Of a stretch of DNA of 42,013 nucleotides, positions 6,734-14,832 are shown piece after piece; the stretch's first letter is position 1, and each line of letters opens with the position of its first letter. The translations under genes and the position numbers were made by a program. This stretch comes from Oscillospiraceae bacterium (GTDB taxonomy: Bacteria > Bacillota > Clostridia > Oscillospirales > Oscillospiraceae), in assembly GCA_017518225.1 (NCBI GenBank), contig JAFWVV010000002.1, positions 1 to 42,013 of the forward strand, in the 5' to 3' direction. The notes beneath the pieces were generated by a model. The model saw nothing but the letters and a program-made list of their open reading frames with translations, made no database searches and was not told where the DNA came from.

Positions 6734-9112
6734 ATGAGTTTTTTTGAAAAATCTTTATCGACCCTGGAGCTGCCGTCGGTTCTTGCGCTGTTGGCGCATG
6801 AGGCGGTCAGCGACACCGCGAAGGAGCGCGCGCTGGCGCTGCAGCCGAGCGCCGAGGCGGCGGAGGTCAAGCATCGGCTGGAAGAGACCAGCGCCGCCAA
6901 GACCATGATGGTCGTGCGCGGCAGTCCGTCGTTTTCGGGCATCAAGGATGTGCGTGCATCGCTGGCGCGCGCGGATCTGGGCGGCTCGCTCAATACGCGC
7001 GAGCTTCTGGATATTGCCCGCGTACTGCAGGCAGCGCGGCTGGTCAACGGATATCTGGCCGAGGACAGCGCGGGTAAAACGCCGATTGACGCTCTCTTTC
7101 ATGCGCTGCATGCGAACAAGTATCTGGAAGAAAAGATCACAAACTCCATCCTTGGAGAGGACGAGATCGCTGACAGCGCAAGCCCCGAGCTTGCCAATAT
7201 TCGCCGCCAGATGCGTGCCGCTGCCGCCCGCGCGCGCGACGCGCTGCAGAAGATCCTGTCCTCGCCGTCCTATGCCAAGGCTTTGCAGGAGTCGATCATC
7301 ACCATGCGCTCTGATCGCTATGTGCTGCCGGTTAAGGCCGACCACAAGGGTGCGGTGCCGGGGCTGGTGCACGATATCTCGGCCTCCGGCGCGACGCTGT
7401 TTATCGAGCCGATGGGGGCAGTCAAGGCCAACAACGAGCTGCGGGAGCTGGCGGCCAAGGAAAAACTGGAGATCGAGCGCATTCTGGCGGAGTTGTCCGC
7501 CGACTGCGCGGAGCACCGTGAGGACATCAGCGAGGATTACGAGCTTTTGGTGCGGCTGGATCTGATCTTTGCCAAGGCAAAGCTTTCGTATAAGCTCAAC
7601 TGTCAGGAGGCCTCGCTTGAGGGGGCCGGCATCACTCTGCGCCGTGCGCGCCATCCGCTGCTCGACCAGGCCAAGGCCGTACCGATCGACGTGGAGCTGG
7701 GGGAAGCCTTTGATACGCTGGTCATCACCGGCCCGAACACCGGCGGTAAAACGGTCTCGCTAAAGACCATCGGCCTGCTGGCGGCGATGAACCAGTGCGG
7801 CTTGCACATTCCCGCCGCTGACGGCAGCGCGCTGCCTGTGTTCAGCCATATCCTGGCCGACATCGGCGACGAGCAGAGCATCGAGCAAAGTCTGTCTACC
7901 TTTTCCGCGCACATGACAAATATTGTAAACATTCTGGAGGAGTGCGACGAACGCTCGCTTCTGCTCTTTGACGAGCTTGGCGCGGGAACCGACCCCACCG
8001 AGGGCGCGGCGCTGGCCATCGCAATTATCGAGTACGCCCGGCAAAAGGGGGCGATGATCGCTGCGACCACGCACTACGCAGAGCTCAAGGTCTACGCCAC
8101 GAATGAAGCGGGCGTACAGAATGCCTCCTGCGAGTTTGACGTGGAGACCCTTCGCCCGACCTACCGCCTGCTGGTTGGAATCCCCGGCAAATCCAACGCC
8201 TTTGCCATTTCGCGCCGTTTGGGGCTGGGGGAGGACATCATTGACGAGGCGAAAAAGCGCGTCAACACCGAGAGCGCCAGCTTTGAGGCGACGATCGAAA
8301 AACTGGAGCAGACAAGGCTGCTGCTGGAAAAGGATCGCAGCGAGGCGGCCAAAAAGCTGCGCGAGGCGGAGGAGAGCGCCAAAAAGGCGGCTTTTCTGCG
8401 CGCGGAGCTGGAGGTGCGGCTGGAAAAGGCCGATCTCAAGGCGCGCCGCGAGGCTGAGCGTCTGCTCAGCGAGGCGCGCGAGGCAGCGGAGAGCACCTTT
8501 GCCGAACTCGATGAGATGCGCCGCCGCGCCAACGAGGATGAGGATGCGCAGCGTATCAACGAGGCGAGAAGCGAGCTGCGCCGCCGCTTGAATCTCGCGG
8601 AGGAGGAGCTGAGGCCCGCCGGCCTTCCGGTGAACGAGGAAAAGCCGGTTTCTGCCAGACCCATTGAGCAGGGGGATTGCGTAGAGATCCGTTCCATGGG
8701 CATTCAGGCGGACGTGCTCAGCGTTTCAGCCGAGCGCGTACTGACGCTGCGCGCCGGAATCATGACGGTGACTGCACGCGAGGACGAGGTGCTGCTGCTC
8801 GAGGGGAAACACGCACCGCAGAAGAAAGCGGTCGGCGGCGGTTTGTCGCCGACGCTGCGAACGACGGGGCTTTCTTCGGAGATCGACCTGCGCGGCATGG
8901 AGGCCATTGAGGCTGAGCTTGCTGCCGAACGCTACATTGACAGTGCGGTTATGGCCAAACTCAGCCAGGTCACCATTATCCACGGCAAGGGAACGGGTGC
9001 GCTTCGCACGGCCGTTCAGCAAATGCTCAGACGCAACAAACATGTAAAATCCTTCCGTTTGGGTCGTTATGGCGAGGGAGAGACCGGTGTGACTGTGGTC
9101 GAACTGAAATAA
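6734..9112 (+). CDS. mutS2: Endonuclease MutS2 (MutSB)
   Basis: MutS2 is a MutS-like ATPase of 792 aa that in Firmicutes suppresses homologous recombination and, in B. subtilis, also senses collided ribosomes. The order is: clamp/core region, ATPase with Walker A GPNTGGKT at about 333-340, 'LFDELGAGTDPTEGAAL' Walker B, a long charged coiled coil (about 515-630), and a C-terminal Smr nuclease domain with DLRG and HGKGTG. It lacks the N-terminal mismatch-recognition domain of MutS, as expected. It follows recO by 14 nt, preceded by AAGAGG. Confidence 0.96.
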   Translation: MSFFEKSLSTLELPSVLALLAHEAVSDTAKERALALQPSAEAAEVKHRLEETSAAKTMMVVRGSPSFSGIKDVRASLARADLGGSLNTRELLDIARVLQAARLVNGYLAEDSAGKTPIDALFHALHANKYLEEKITNSILGEDEIADSASPELANIRRQMRAAAARARDALQKILSSPSYAKALQESIITMRSDRYVLPVKADHKGAVPGLVHDISASGATLFIEPMGAVKANNELRELAAKEKLEIERILAELSADCAEHREDISEDYELLVRLDLIFAKAKLSYKLNCQEASLEGAGITLRRARHPLLDQAKAVPIDVELGEAFDTLVITGPNTGGKTVSLKTIGLLAAMNQCGLHIPAADGSALPVFSHILADIGDEQSIEQSLSTFSAHMTNIVNILEECDERSLLLFDELGAGTDPTEGAALAIAIIEYARQKGAMIAATTHYAELKVYATNEAGVQNASCEFDVETLRPTYRLLVGIPGKSNAFAISRRLGLGEDIIDEAKKRVNTESASFEATIEKLEQTRLLLEKDRSEAAKKLREAEESAKKAAFLRAELEVRLEKADLKARREAERLLSEAREAAESTFAELDEMRRRANEDEDAQRINEARSELRRRLNLAEEELRPAGLPVNEEKPVSARPIEQGDCVEIRSMGIQADVLSVSAERVLTLRAGIMTVTAREDEVLLLEGKHAPQKKAVGGGLSPTLRTTGLSSEIDLRGMEAIEAELAAERYIDSAVMAKLSQVTIIHGKGTGALRTAVQQMLRRNKHVKSFRLGRYGEGETGVTVVELK

Positions 9113-9168
9113 AATGCAGGTGCTGTTTTACTGATAAATGTGTAAAACAACGAAATGGTCGAAATCAG

Positions 9169-9197
9169 TTGACGATGCGGCGAAGATTTGCTAAAGT
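9169..9197 (+). promoter_or_regulatory. SigA-type promoter of the HPr gene
   Basis: TTGACG (9169-9174) and TAAAGT (9192-9197) are separated by exactly 17 nt, in the 133-bp gap between mutS2 and ptsH. A start about 40 nt before the gene would give a short leader. Confidence 0.6.
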
Positions 9198-9245
9198 GTA
9201 GCATGTAGGAACAATATTTATGAATAGAAGTAAGGAGTGGCGAGT

Positions 9246-9509
9246 ATGATTAGCAAAGAGGTCGTTATCAACAATCAGGTCGGCCTGCACGCAAGACCGG
9301 CGACTTTCTTCATTCAGAAGGCCAATGAGTTTAAAAGCAGCATTTGGGTTGAAAAGGAAGAACGTCGTGTCAACGCCAAAAGTCTTCTGGGCGTTCTCTC
9401 TCTGGGGATCGTCAAGGGTACAGCCGTGACCCTTATTGCAGACGGTGCGGACGAAGAAGAAGCGATCCAGACCCTGGCCGATCTGATCGATTCTAATTTT
9501 TCGGAGTAA
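9246..9509 (+). CDS. ptsH: Phosphocarrier protein HPr
   Basis: HPr passes phosphate from enzyme I to the sugar-specific EIIA proteins of the PTS; in Firmicutes its Ser46-phosphorylated form is also the CcpA corepressor. Starting at ATG 9246, the active-site histidine in GLHARPA is residue 15 and the regulatory serine in NAKSLLGVLSLG is residue 46, the canonical numbering. This decides the start over GTG 9237, and AAGGAG lies 8 nt upstream of 9246. Length is 87 aa. The gene has its own promoter and terminator and is not next to ptsI. A Crh identity is excluded by His15. Confidence 0.96.
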   Translation: MISKEVVINNQVGLHARPATFFIQKANEFKSSIWVEKEERRVNAKSLLGVLSLGIVKGTAVTLIADGADEEEAIQTLADLIDSNFSE

Positions 9510-9527
9510 ATCAAACAACAAAGACCG

Positions 9528-9555
9528 GGGGCGTGTGTAAACACGCCCCTGTTTT
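9528..9555 (+). terminator. Intrinsic terminator after ptsH
   Basis: A 9-bp GC-rich stem, GGGGCGTGT (9528-9536) with ACACGCCCC (9541-9549), has a GTAA tetraloop and is followed by TGTTTT. It separates ptsH from uvrC, whose ribosome-binding site begins 7 nt later. Confidence 0.85.
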
Positions 9556-9577
9556 CCCATCAGGAGAGTTTTGCCCT

Positions 9578-11434
9578 ATGATCCAGACGCTGCGTGAAAA
9601 GGCCAATCAGCTGCCGCAGCTGCCGGGCGTATATATCATGCTCGACAGCCGGGGCGAGGTCATCTATGTCGGCAAGGCAAAAAAACTGAAAAACCGCGTA
9701 AGCAGCTATTTCCATGGTGAGCACCTGCCGAAGGTGGCCGCCATGGTGGAAAAGGTGGCGGATTTCAACGTCATCGTGGCAGCCAGTGAGTTTGAGGCCT
9801 TGGTGCTGGAAAACTCGCTCATCAAGCGCCACAAGCCGCACTATAACATCCTGCTCAAGGACGATAAGGGCTATCCCTTTATCCGGCTGGATCTGCGGGA
9901 AAACTATCCGCGTATGAGCGTCGTCAGCCGCGCGGGCAAGGATGGCGCGCGCTATTTCGGCCCCTTCGGCGGGCGAGGACAGTCATTCGCTATCATTTCG
10001 GCGGTTTCAAAGGCTTTGCTTCTGCCGGACTGCCGGAGATCGTTTCCGCGAGACATTGGCCGCGCACGCCCCTGCCTCAATCATCACATGGGTACCTGCG
10101 CCGGCTGGTGCATGGAGGGGCGCACGGAAGAGGAATACCGCCGCAGCATTGAGCAGGCGGCGCTGATTCTTGACGGCAAGAGCGCCGAACTGATTGATAC
10201 GCTCCGTCAGCAGATGGAGCGAGCGGCGGAGGCGCTGCATTTTGAACGCGCTGCCGAGCTGCGCGACCGTCTTCGCGCGATCGAACAGCTGCAAAACCGC
10301 CAGCGTGTGATTGCCACCGCTTTTGCCGACACCGACGCGCTTGGCTTTTGCCGCGGCGCCAAGAGCTGCTTTGTCGTTCTGCATTTTGTCGATGGCGACA
10401 TGGCAGGTAAGGATGTGGAGATGATGGACGAGCCTTTGGAGGAGGACGCCGAGGCTCTGGCCGACCTGTTGCGGCAGTACTACACCGGACAGCGCGGCTC
10501 TTGGCCGAAAACCGTTCTCGTGCCCTGTGAGATCGAAGATCGAGAGGAGTTGGAGAAGCTTTTGCGTGAGGCCGCCGGACGGCGCGTATCCATCGAACGG
10601 CCGCAGCGTGGCGAGCGTCTGCGCCTGATCGAAAGTGCGGCGCTCAATGCCCGCGAGGAAATTCAACGGCGCACCACGGCGGCGCAGCGACGCACGAAAA
10701 CATTGGAGTGGCTGCAAAAAGCGCTGGAACTGGAGCGATTTCCAACGCGCATCGAGGCTTTTGATATCTCCAACCTCGGCGACAGCGGTATTGTTGCCGG
10801 TATGACCGTGCATGTGGATGCAAAACCGAAAAAGAGTGATTACCGACGGTTTCGGATTCAGAATCTGGTGCAGCAGGATGACTACGCGAGCATGTATCAG
10901 GCTGTCACACGTCGCTTTACGCACTATCTGGAAGGGGACGAACGCTTTTCTCCGCTGCCGGATCTGCTGCTGATCGACGGCGGCGAGCGCCATGCGGCGA
11001 CGGCGGTGGAGGCGCTGCATGCACTCGGCCTGACGCTGCCCGTGTTCGGCATGGTCAAGGATGAACGGCATCGTACGCGCGCGCTTATCACACCGGACGG
11101 ACGGGAGATCGGCATTCAAAACAAGCAGGCGGTGTTCTCACTCATCGGAAACATCCAGGAGGAGACGCACCGCTATTCGATCGAATATCAGCGCCTGCTT
11201 CGCCGCGAGGCCTATGGCTCCAGCCTGGACAAGATCCCGGGCGTCGGCGCCAAGCGACGTGATGATTTGATCCGGGCGTTTCACTCAGTGCGAGCGATCC
11301 GTGAGGTGGATGTAAAAACTCTTTCACAGGTTGTTCCCAAAAACACCGCGCAGGCGGTTTACGATTATTTCCACAAGGGGAAAGGAGAAGAGCCATGCGT
11401 GTTATCACCGGAAGCGCCCGAGGAAGAAGGCTGA
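9578..11434 (+). CDS. uvrC: UvrABC excinuclease subunit C
   Basis: UvrC makes both incisions around bulky DNA lesions in nucleotide-excision repair. The N-terminal GIY-YIG nuclease (LPGVYIMLDSRGEVIYVGKAKKLKNRVSSYF) starts at about residue 11. It is followed by the RPCLNHHMGTCAGWC cysteine region, a UVR motif that binds UvrB (about 200-235), the RNase H-like second nuclease (IEAFDISNLGDSGIVAGMTV) and a C-terminal helix-hairpin-helix (IPGVGAKRRDDLI). Total length is 618 aa. ATG 9578 has AGGAGAG upstream and starts directly before the family's first conserved residues. The 3' end overlaps rsmD by 40 nt. Confidence 0.96.
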   Translation: MIQTLREKANQLPQLPGVYIMLDSRGEVIYVGKAKKLKNRVSSYFHGEHLPKVAAMVEKVADFNVIVAASEFEALVLENSLIKRHKPHYNILLKDDKGYPFIRLDLRENYPRMSVVSRAGKDGARYFGPFGGRGQSFAIISAVSKALLLPDCRRSFPRDIGRARPCLNHHMGTCAGWCMEGRTEEEYRRSIEQAALILDGKSAELIDTLRQQMERAAEALHFERAAELRDRLRAIEQLQNRQRVIATAFADTDALGFCRGAKSCFVVLHFVDGDMAGKDVEMMDEPLEEDAEALADLLRQYYTGQRGSWPKTVLVPCEIEDREELEKLLREAAGRRVSIERPQRGERLRLIESAALNAREEIQRRTTAAQRRTKTLEWLQKALELERFPTRIEAFDISNLGDSGIVAGMTVHVDAKPKKSDYRRFRIQNLVQQDDYASMYQAVTRRFTHYLEGDERFSPLPDLLLIDGGERHAATAVEALHALGLTLPVFGMVKDERHRTRALITPDGREIGIQNKQAVFSLIGNIQEETHRYSIEYQRLLRREAYGSSLDKIPGVGAKRRDDLIRAFHSVRAIREVDVKTLSQVVPKNTAQAVYDYFHKGKGEEPCVLSPEAPEEEG

Positions 11435-11937
11435 AAACACCGGAAAACGACGCGATTCGCCCGACAGCCGACAGCGTCAAAGAGGCGGTATTTAACATCG
11501 TTCAGTTTGATGTAGAGGGGCGGCGGGTGCTTGATCTGTTTGCGGGAACCGGGCAGCTCGGTATCGAGGCGCTCAGCCGTGGGGCGGCAAGCGCGGTCTT
11601 CGTTGACCGCGACCGCGAGGCGGTGAAAATCGTAAAGGAGAATCTCCGTGCCTGCGAGCTGGAGGCGGTCGTCCGTCAGGAGGAGGCCCTGACTGCTCTG
11701 GGGCGAAATGAGCAGTTTGACCTCATTTTTATTGATCCGCCTTACGACGCCGGATTGTATACGCCGGTGTTGGAGAAAATCAAATCGGTTGACAAGCTGT
11801 CGGAAGGTGGTATAATAATCTGTGAAACTCGGCGCGATGAGCCTCTTCCGGCGCTGGAGGCGCCTTACGGCAAGCGCAAGGAATACCGCTATGGGAAAAT
11901 CAAAATTACCGTATACACAAAGGAGAGCATGCTCTGA
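11395..11937 (+). CDS. rsmD: 16S rRNA (guanine966-N2)-methyltransferase RsmD
   Basis: RsmD methylates G966 of 16S rRNA using S-adenosylmethionine. The SAM-binding motif VLDLFAGTGQLGIEALSRGA lies at about 45-64 and the catalytic DPPY at 114-117. Start MRVITGSARGRRLKTP is the standard family N-terminus. It begins 40 nt inside uvrC with AAAGGAGAAG in front and ends sharing one base with coaD (TGATG). The rsmD-coaD pair is conserved across many bacteria. Confidence 0.95.
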   Translation: MRVITGSARGRRLKTPENDAIRPTADSVKEAVFNIVQFDVEGRRVLDLFAGTGQLGIEALSRGAASAVFVDRDREAVKIVKENLRACELEAVVRQEEALTALGRNEQFDLIFIDPPYDAGLYTPVLEKIKSVDKLSEGGIIICETRRDEPLPALEAPYGKRKEYRYGKIKITVYTKESML

Positions 11938-12437
11938 TGCGAACCGCTATTTGTCCCGGCAGCTTTGATCCCATTACACTCGGACATTTGAATATTATCC
12001 GCCGGGCTTCGCGGATTTTTGATCAGGTGCTTGTGCTGATCGCGGTCAACGCCGGGAAAAAGAGCCCGATGTTTACCGTGGAAGAGCGTGTGGATATGGT
12101 GCGCCGCTCTGTGGCGCGCTATCCCAACGTCCTCGTTGACAGTTCCGATTGCCTGGTGGCGGAATATGCCCGGCGCTTTGAGAACGCAGTATTGGTCAAG
12201 GGACTGCGAGCGGCGTCCGACTTTGACTATGAATTTCAAATGGATCTCATCAATAAAAATATCAACCCGCAGCTGGAGACAATGTTTCTTACCGCCAGCG
12301 GGAAATATACCTTTCTCAGCTCCTCCGTTGTGCGGGAAATGGCGCACTACGGTGCGGATCTGAGCGGGCTGGTGCCCGACGAGCTGAAAGCAGAGATCGA
12401 AGAGAAAGCAAAAATAGGGAGGCAAAAGCATGGATAA
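11937..12437 (+). CDS. coaD: Phosphopantetheine adenylyltransferase (CoaD)
   Basis: CoaD makes dephospho-CoA from 4'-phosphopantetheine and ATP, the penultimate step of coenzyme A synthesis. The nucleotidyltransferase motif GSFDPITLGH is at 8-17 (T/HxGH), VKGLRAASDFDYE and the C-terminal FLSSSVVRE match the family. Length is 166 aa. It overlaps the next gene by 8 nt. Confidence 0.96.
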   Translation: MRTAICPGSFDPITLGHLNIIRRASRIFDQVLVLIAVNAGKKSPMFTVEERVDMVRRSVARYPNVLVDSSDCLVAEYARRFENAVLVKGLRAASDFDYEFQMDLINKNINPQLETMFLTASGKYTFLSSSVVREMAHYGADLSGLVPDELKAEIEEKAKIGRQKHG

Positions 12438-12903
12438 TCATAACGACGTTATCAAGCTGCTTGACATTCTGTATGGCATGATCACGGAGGCCTGGGGGGT
12501 TCCGTTGGGCAACGACAAGTGCATCATCGAGAGAGACAAGGCCGTGGAGATCATCAACGACATCAAGAGTAATCTGCCGTCGGAGCTGGCTGAGGCAAAG
12601 CGTCTCGTCACGGCGCGCGATGAGTTCATTGGCAGTGCCAAGCGCGAAGCGGAGGCTTTGCGGAAGACCGCGGAGGAAAAGGCACGCATGATGGTTGAGG
12701 AGCAGGAGATCGTACGCGCCGCAAAGCTGCATAGCGCCGAACTGATCAACTCCGCCGAGGTCAAATCCCGGGAACTGCGCCGTGTAGCCAGCGAATACGT
12801 GGATCAAATGATGTCTCAGGCCGAACGGCAGATAAGCGACGCGCTGTCTGCACTGCGCGGCTCGCATGCGGCTTTTAATGAAGCCGGAGGGAAAACCGAA
12901 TAA
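12430..12903 (+). CDS. Coiled-coil protein of unknown function (coaD neighbour)
   Basis: I do not recognise a named family. The 157-aa product starts MDNHNDVIKLLDILYGMITEAWGVPLGNDKCIIERDKAVEIINDI and continues as a long charged helix (about 50-145) rich in Glu, Lys, Arg and Ala, resembling the b subunit of ATP synthases or DivIVA-like proteins in texture only. It has no signal peptide or membrane segment. AGGGAGG lies 7 nt before the ATG, inside the coaD end. It is the last gene of the uvrC-rsmD-coaD operon. A structural or scaffolding role is plausible but not shown. Confidence 0.75.
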   Translation: MDNHNDVIKLLDILYGMITEAWGVPLGNDKCIIERDKAVEIINDIKSNLPSELAEAKRLVTARDEFIGSAKREAEALRKTAEEKARMMVEEQEIVRAAKLHSAELINSAEVKSRELRRVASEYVDQMMSQAERQISDALSALRGSHAAFNEAGGKTE

Positions 12904-12918
12904 TAAGTTCGATAAGTC

Positions 12919-12964
12919 AAAAGCCTGACAGACCTTTTTCTTGTGTCTGTCAGGCTTTTATTTT
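12919..12964 (+). terminator. Strong intrinsic terminator closing the uvrC-coaD operon
   Basis: A perfect 15-bp stem (AAAAGCCTGACAGAC, 12919-12933, with 12945-12959) is followed by T-rich TTTTATTTT. The A run on the 5' arm could let it act in both directions, but no minus-strand gene faces it. Confidence 0.9.
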
Positions 12965-13022
12965 GGCATATCTTGTGCTTGCCAGCGGCAAAAAATCCGC
13001 AAAAAAAGACAAAAAATTACAC

Positions 13023-13051
13023 TTGCAATTTGCCTTTCCTCACCCTATAAT
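13023..13051 (+). promoter_or_regulatory. SigA promoter of the dcw cluster
   Basis: TTGCAA (13023-13028) and a consensus TATAAT (13046-13051) are separated by 17 nt. It is the only strong promoter seen between the upstream terminator and mraZ, so it likely drives mraZ to murG. Confidence 0.75.
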
Positions 13052-13062
13052 TAAAGAGCGAA

Positions 13063-13092
13063 GTAGGTAATGGTGGAGTAAAATGGTGCGAT
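13063..13092 (+). promoter_or_regulatory. Candidate MraZ operator boxes
   Basis: Directly after the predicted start site are three G-rich half-sites in 10-nt phase: GTAGG (13063), GTGGA (13073) and ATGGT (13083). MraZ from several bacteria binds short TGGG-type direct repeats spaced 10 nt apart in its own promoter, so this fits autoregulation. The boxes are degenerate, so the call is tentative. Confidence 0.45.
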
Positions 13093-13117
13093 TACCCAGC
13101 TGAAAGGAGGGGCGACC

Positions 13118-13534
13118 ATGACAGGCGAATATCAGCATTCGCTGGACAACAAGGGGCGTTTGTTTATTCCCGCCAAGCTTCGTGATGAGCTGGGCGAGGT
13201 TTTTTTCCTTACGCTCTCCATGGATCGCTGCCTTTGCGCGTACAGTGCGGAAAGCTGGCAGGCTTTGAGCGAAAAAGTGAACGCGATGCCCTATGTAAAG
13301 CAGAGAAAAATGCGACCGCTGTTTGCTTACGCGGCGCGTTGTGAGCTGGATGCGCAGGGACGCGCTTTGATTCCGCAAAATCTGAGGGACTATGCGGGTT
13401 TCGAAAAAAATGTGACGGTTGTTGGCTGCAATAATCATGCCGAGCTTTGGAGCAGCGAGCTCTGGTCGGAGGTCTATGCCGTAGAGACGACGCCGGAAAA
13501 TATTGCCGCCGTGATGGAGGAGTTGGATTTTTGA
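13118..13534 (+). CDS. mraZ: Transcriptional regulator MraZ
   Basis: MraZ is a DNA-binding protein with two AbrB/SpoVT-like swapped-hairpin domains that controls the dcw cluster. Both domain signatures are visible: HSLDNKGRLFIPAKLRDELG at the start and CELDAQGRALIPQNLRDYAG in the middle. Length is 138 aa, normal. AAAGGAGGGG precedes the ATG. The stop codon overlaps the rsmH start (TTGATG). Confidence 0.96.
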   Translation: MTGEYQHSLDNKGRLFIPAKLRDELGEVFFLTLSMDRCLCAYSAESWQALSEKVNAMPYVKQRKMRPLFAYAARCELDAQGRALIPQNLRDYAGFEKNVTVVGCNNHAELWSSELWSEVYAVETTPENIAAVMEELDF

Positions 13535-14469
13535 TGGAAGCACCGCGCCACGTTTCCGTGCTGCTGCACGAATGTATCGACAATCTCGCCATCCGTCCGA
13601 ACGGGATTTATCTCGATGGCACGCTCGGCTTGGGCGGACATTCCTTTGAGATCGCCTCACGGTTGCAGGCTGGAAGGTTGATTGGAATTGACCGCGATGA
13701 GACTGCGATCCGGCGCGCCGGAGAACGGCTTGCGCCCTTTGCCGATCGCGTGACGCTTGTCCACGGCAATTTTTCCGAGGCCGCTGAGATTTTAAAGCAT
13801 CTCGGTATCGCTGCTGTGGACGGCATGTTGTTTGACCTCGGTGTGTCCTCGCCGCAGCTCGACGAAACGCAGCGGGGCTTTTCCTATATGGGGGACGCGC
13901 CTTTGGATATGCGTATGGATGCCCAAAGCACGCTGACGGCGAGAGAGATCGTCAACACTTGGACGCAAGAGCAGCTCAATCGCATCCTCTGGGACTACGG
14001 TGAGGAGCGTTATGCGCGCCGCATCAGCCAAAGTATTGTGGAGGCCCGTCAACAAGCGCCCATAGAGACTACCATGGAACTCGTAGAAATCATCAAGCGC
14101 GCGATGCCTGCTGCTGCGCTGCGCGAAAAGCAGCATCCGGCCAAGCGCAGTTTTCAGGCGATCCGCATTGCTGTCAACGATGAGCTGGGCGAGGTGGAGC
14201 GCATGATGGAGACGGCGCCGGACTGCCTTCGTCCGGGCGGCAGGCTCTGTGTTATCAGTTTTCATTCGTTGGAAGACCGTATCGTGAAAAACGGCATCGC
14301 TGCGAGAGAGCGCGGCTGCCGCTGTCCACGAGAAGCGCCCGTATGCACCTGCGGCTTTGTCCAGACGCTCAAAAGCGTTGGCAGAAAGCCGATCCTGCCC
14401 TCCGAGGAGGAGCTGCGGGACAATCCACGCGCACGGAGTGCCAAGCTGCGCGTGGCGGAAAAGCTATGA
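13534..14469 (+). CDS. rsmH: 16S rRNA (cytosine1402-N4)-methyltransferase RsmH
   Basis: RsmH (MraW) methylates N4 of C1402 in 16S rRNA. It has the family start HVSVLLHECIDNL, the SAM motif DGTLGLGGHS, DLGVSSPQLD and the C-terminal SFHSLEDRIVK and SAKLRVAEK. Length is 311 aa. The chosen ATG 13534 overlaps the mraZ stop and matches the family N-terminus; an in-frame ATG at 13447 would lie deep inside mraZ. Confidence 0.95.
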   Translation: MEAPRHVSVLLHECIDNLAIRPNGIYLDGTLGLGGHSFEIASRLQAGRLIGIDRDETAIRRAGERLAPFADRVTLVHGNFSEAAEILKHLGIAAVDGMLFDLGVSSPQLDETQRGFSYMGDAPLDMRMDAQSTLTAREIVNTWTQEQLNRILWDYGEERYARRISQSIVEARQQAPIETTMELVEIIKRAMPAAALREKQHPAKRSFQAIRIAVNDELGEVERMMETAPDCLRPGGRLCVISFHSLEDRIVKNGIAARERGCRCPREAPVCTCGFVQTLKSVGRKPILPSEEELRDNPRARSAKLRVAEKL

Positions 14470-14475
14470 CCGGCG

Positions 14476-14763
14476 ATGATGAATAAAAAAACGTCCAGCA
14501 TAGCTTTTCGTATGATCTGCATTCTGTTTTCTACCGTGCTGGCATTGATGACTTTGCGATGTGGAGTGGAATTGACGGTGCAGAGCGAGCGGATTGATCG
14601 GCTGCAGCAGGAAGAAAAGACGCTTCTGGAAGAAAATGAACGGCTGCGCGTACGACTTTCCTGCTCGATCGATCTGGAGGAGCTGGAGAAATACGCCGTT
14701 CAAGTGCTTGGAATGCAGCCGTGTCAGGGCGCTCAGGTGCATGTTATACACATCGTGGGATAA
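14476..14763 (+). CDS. ftsL: FtsL-like division protein
   Basis: This 95-aa bitopic protein has a transmembrane segment at about 10-30 (FRMICILFSTVLALMTLRCGVEL) and an extracytoplasmic heptad-rich helix at about 36-60 (ERIDRLQQEEKTLLEENERLRVRL). That, with its place between rsmH and the class B PBP, is the FtsL pattern. FtsL forms a complex with FtsQ/DivIB and FtsB/DivIC at the septum. Sequence conservation in FtsL is poor, so the call leans on topology and context. No strong ribosome-binding site is seen; translation may be coupled to rsmH, 6 nt upstream. Confidence 0.8.
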   Translation: MMNKKTSSIAFRMICILFSTVLALMTLRCGVELTVQSERIDRLQQEEKTLLEENERLRVRLSCSIDLEELEKYAVQVLGMQPCQGAQVHVIHIVG

Positions 14764-14832
14764 AGAGCCGGGTTAAATCCGAGAGCCGTGGAATATAGAT
14801 AGAACAATCTATTCTTTCTGCGGGAGTGAGCA

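Noticed and set aside
10007-11119. A long minus-strand open frame opposite uvrC
   Set aside because: No family motif and no initiation signal were found, and uvrC is certain on the other strand.
14791-14814. Terminator between ftsL and the PBP gene
   Set aside because: A 6-bp AT-rich stem (ATAGAT with ATCTAT) is present, but it is weak and lacks a proper T run, so it probably does not stop transcription.
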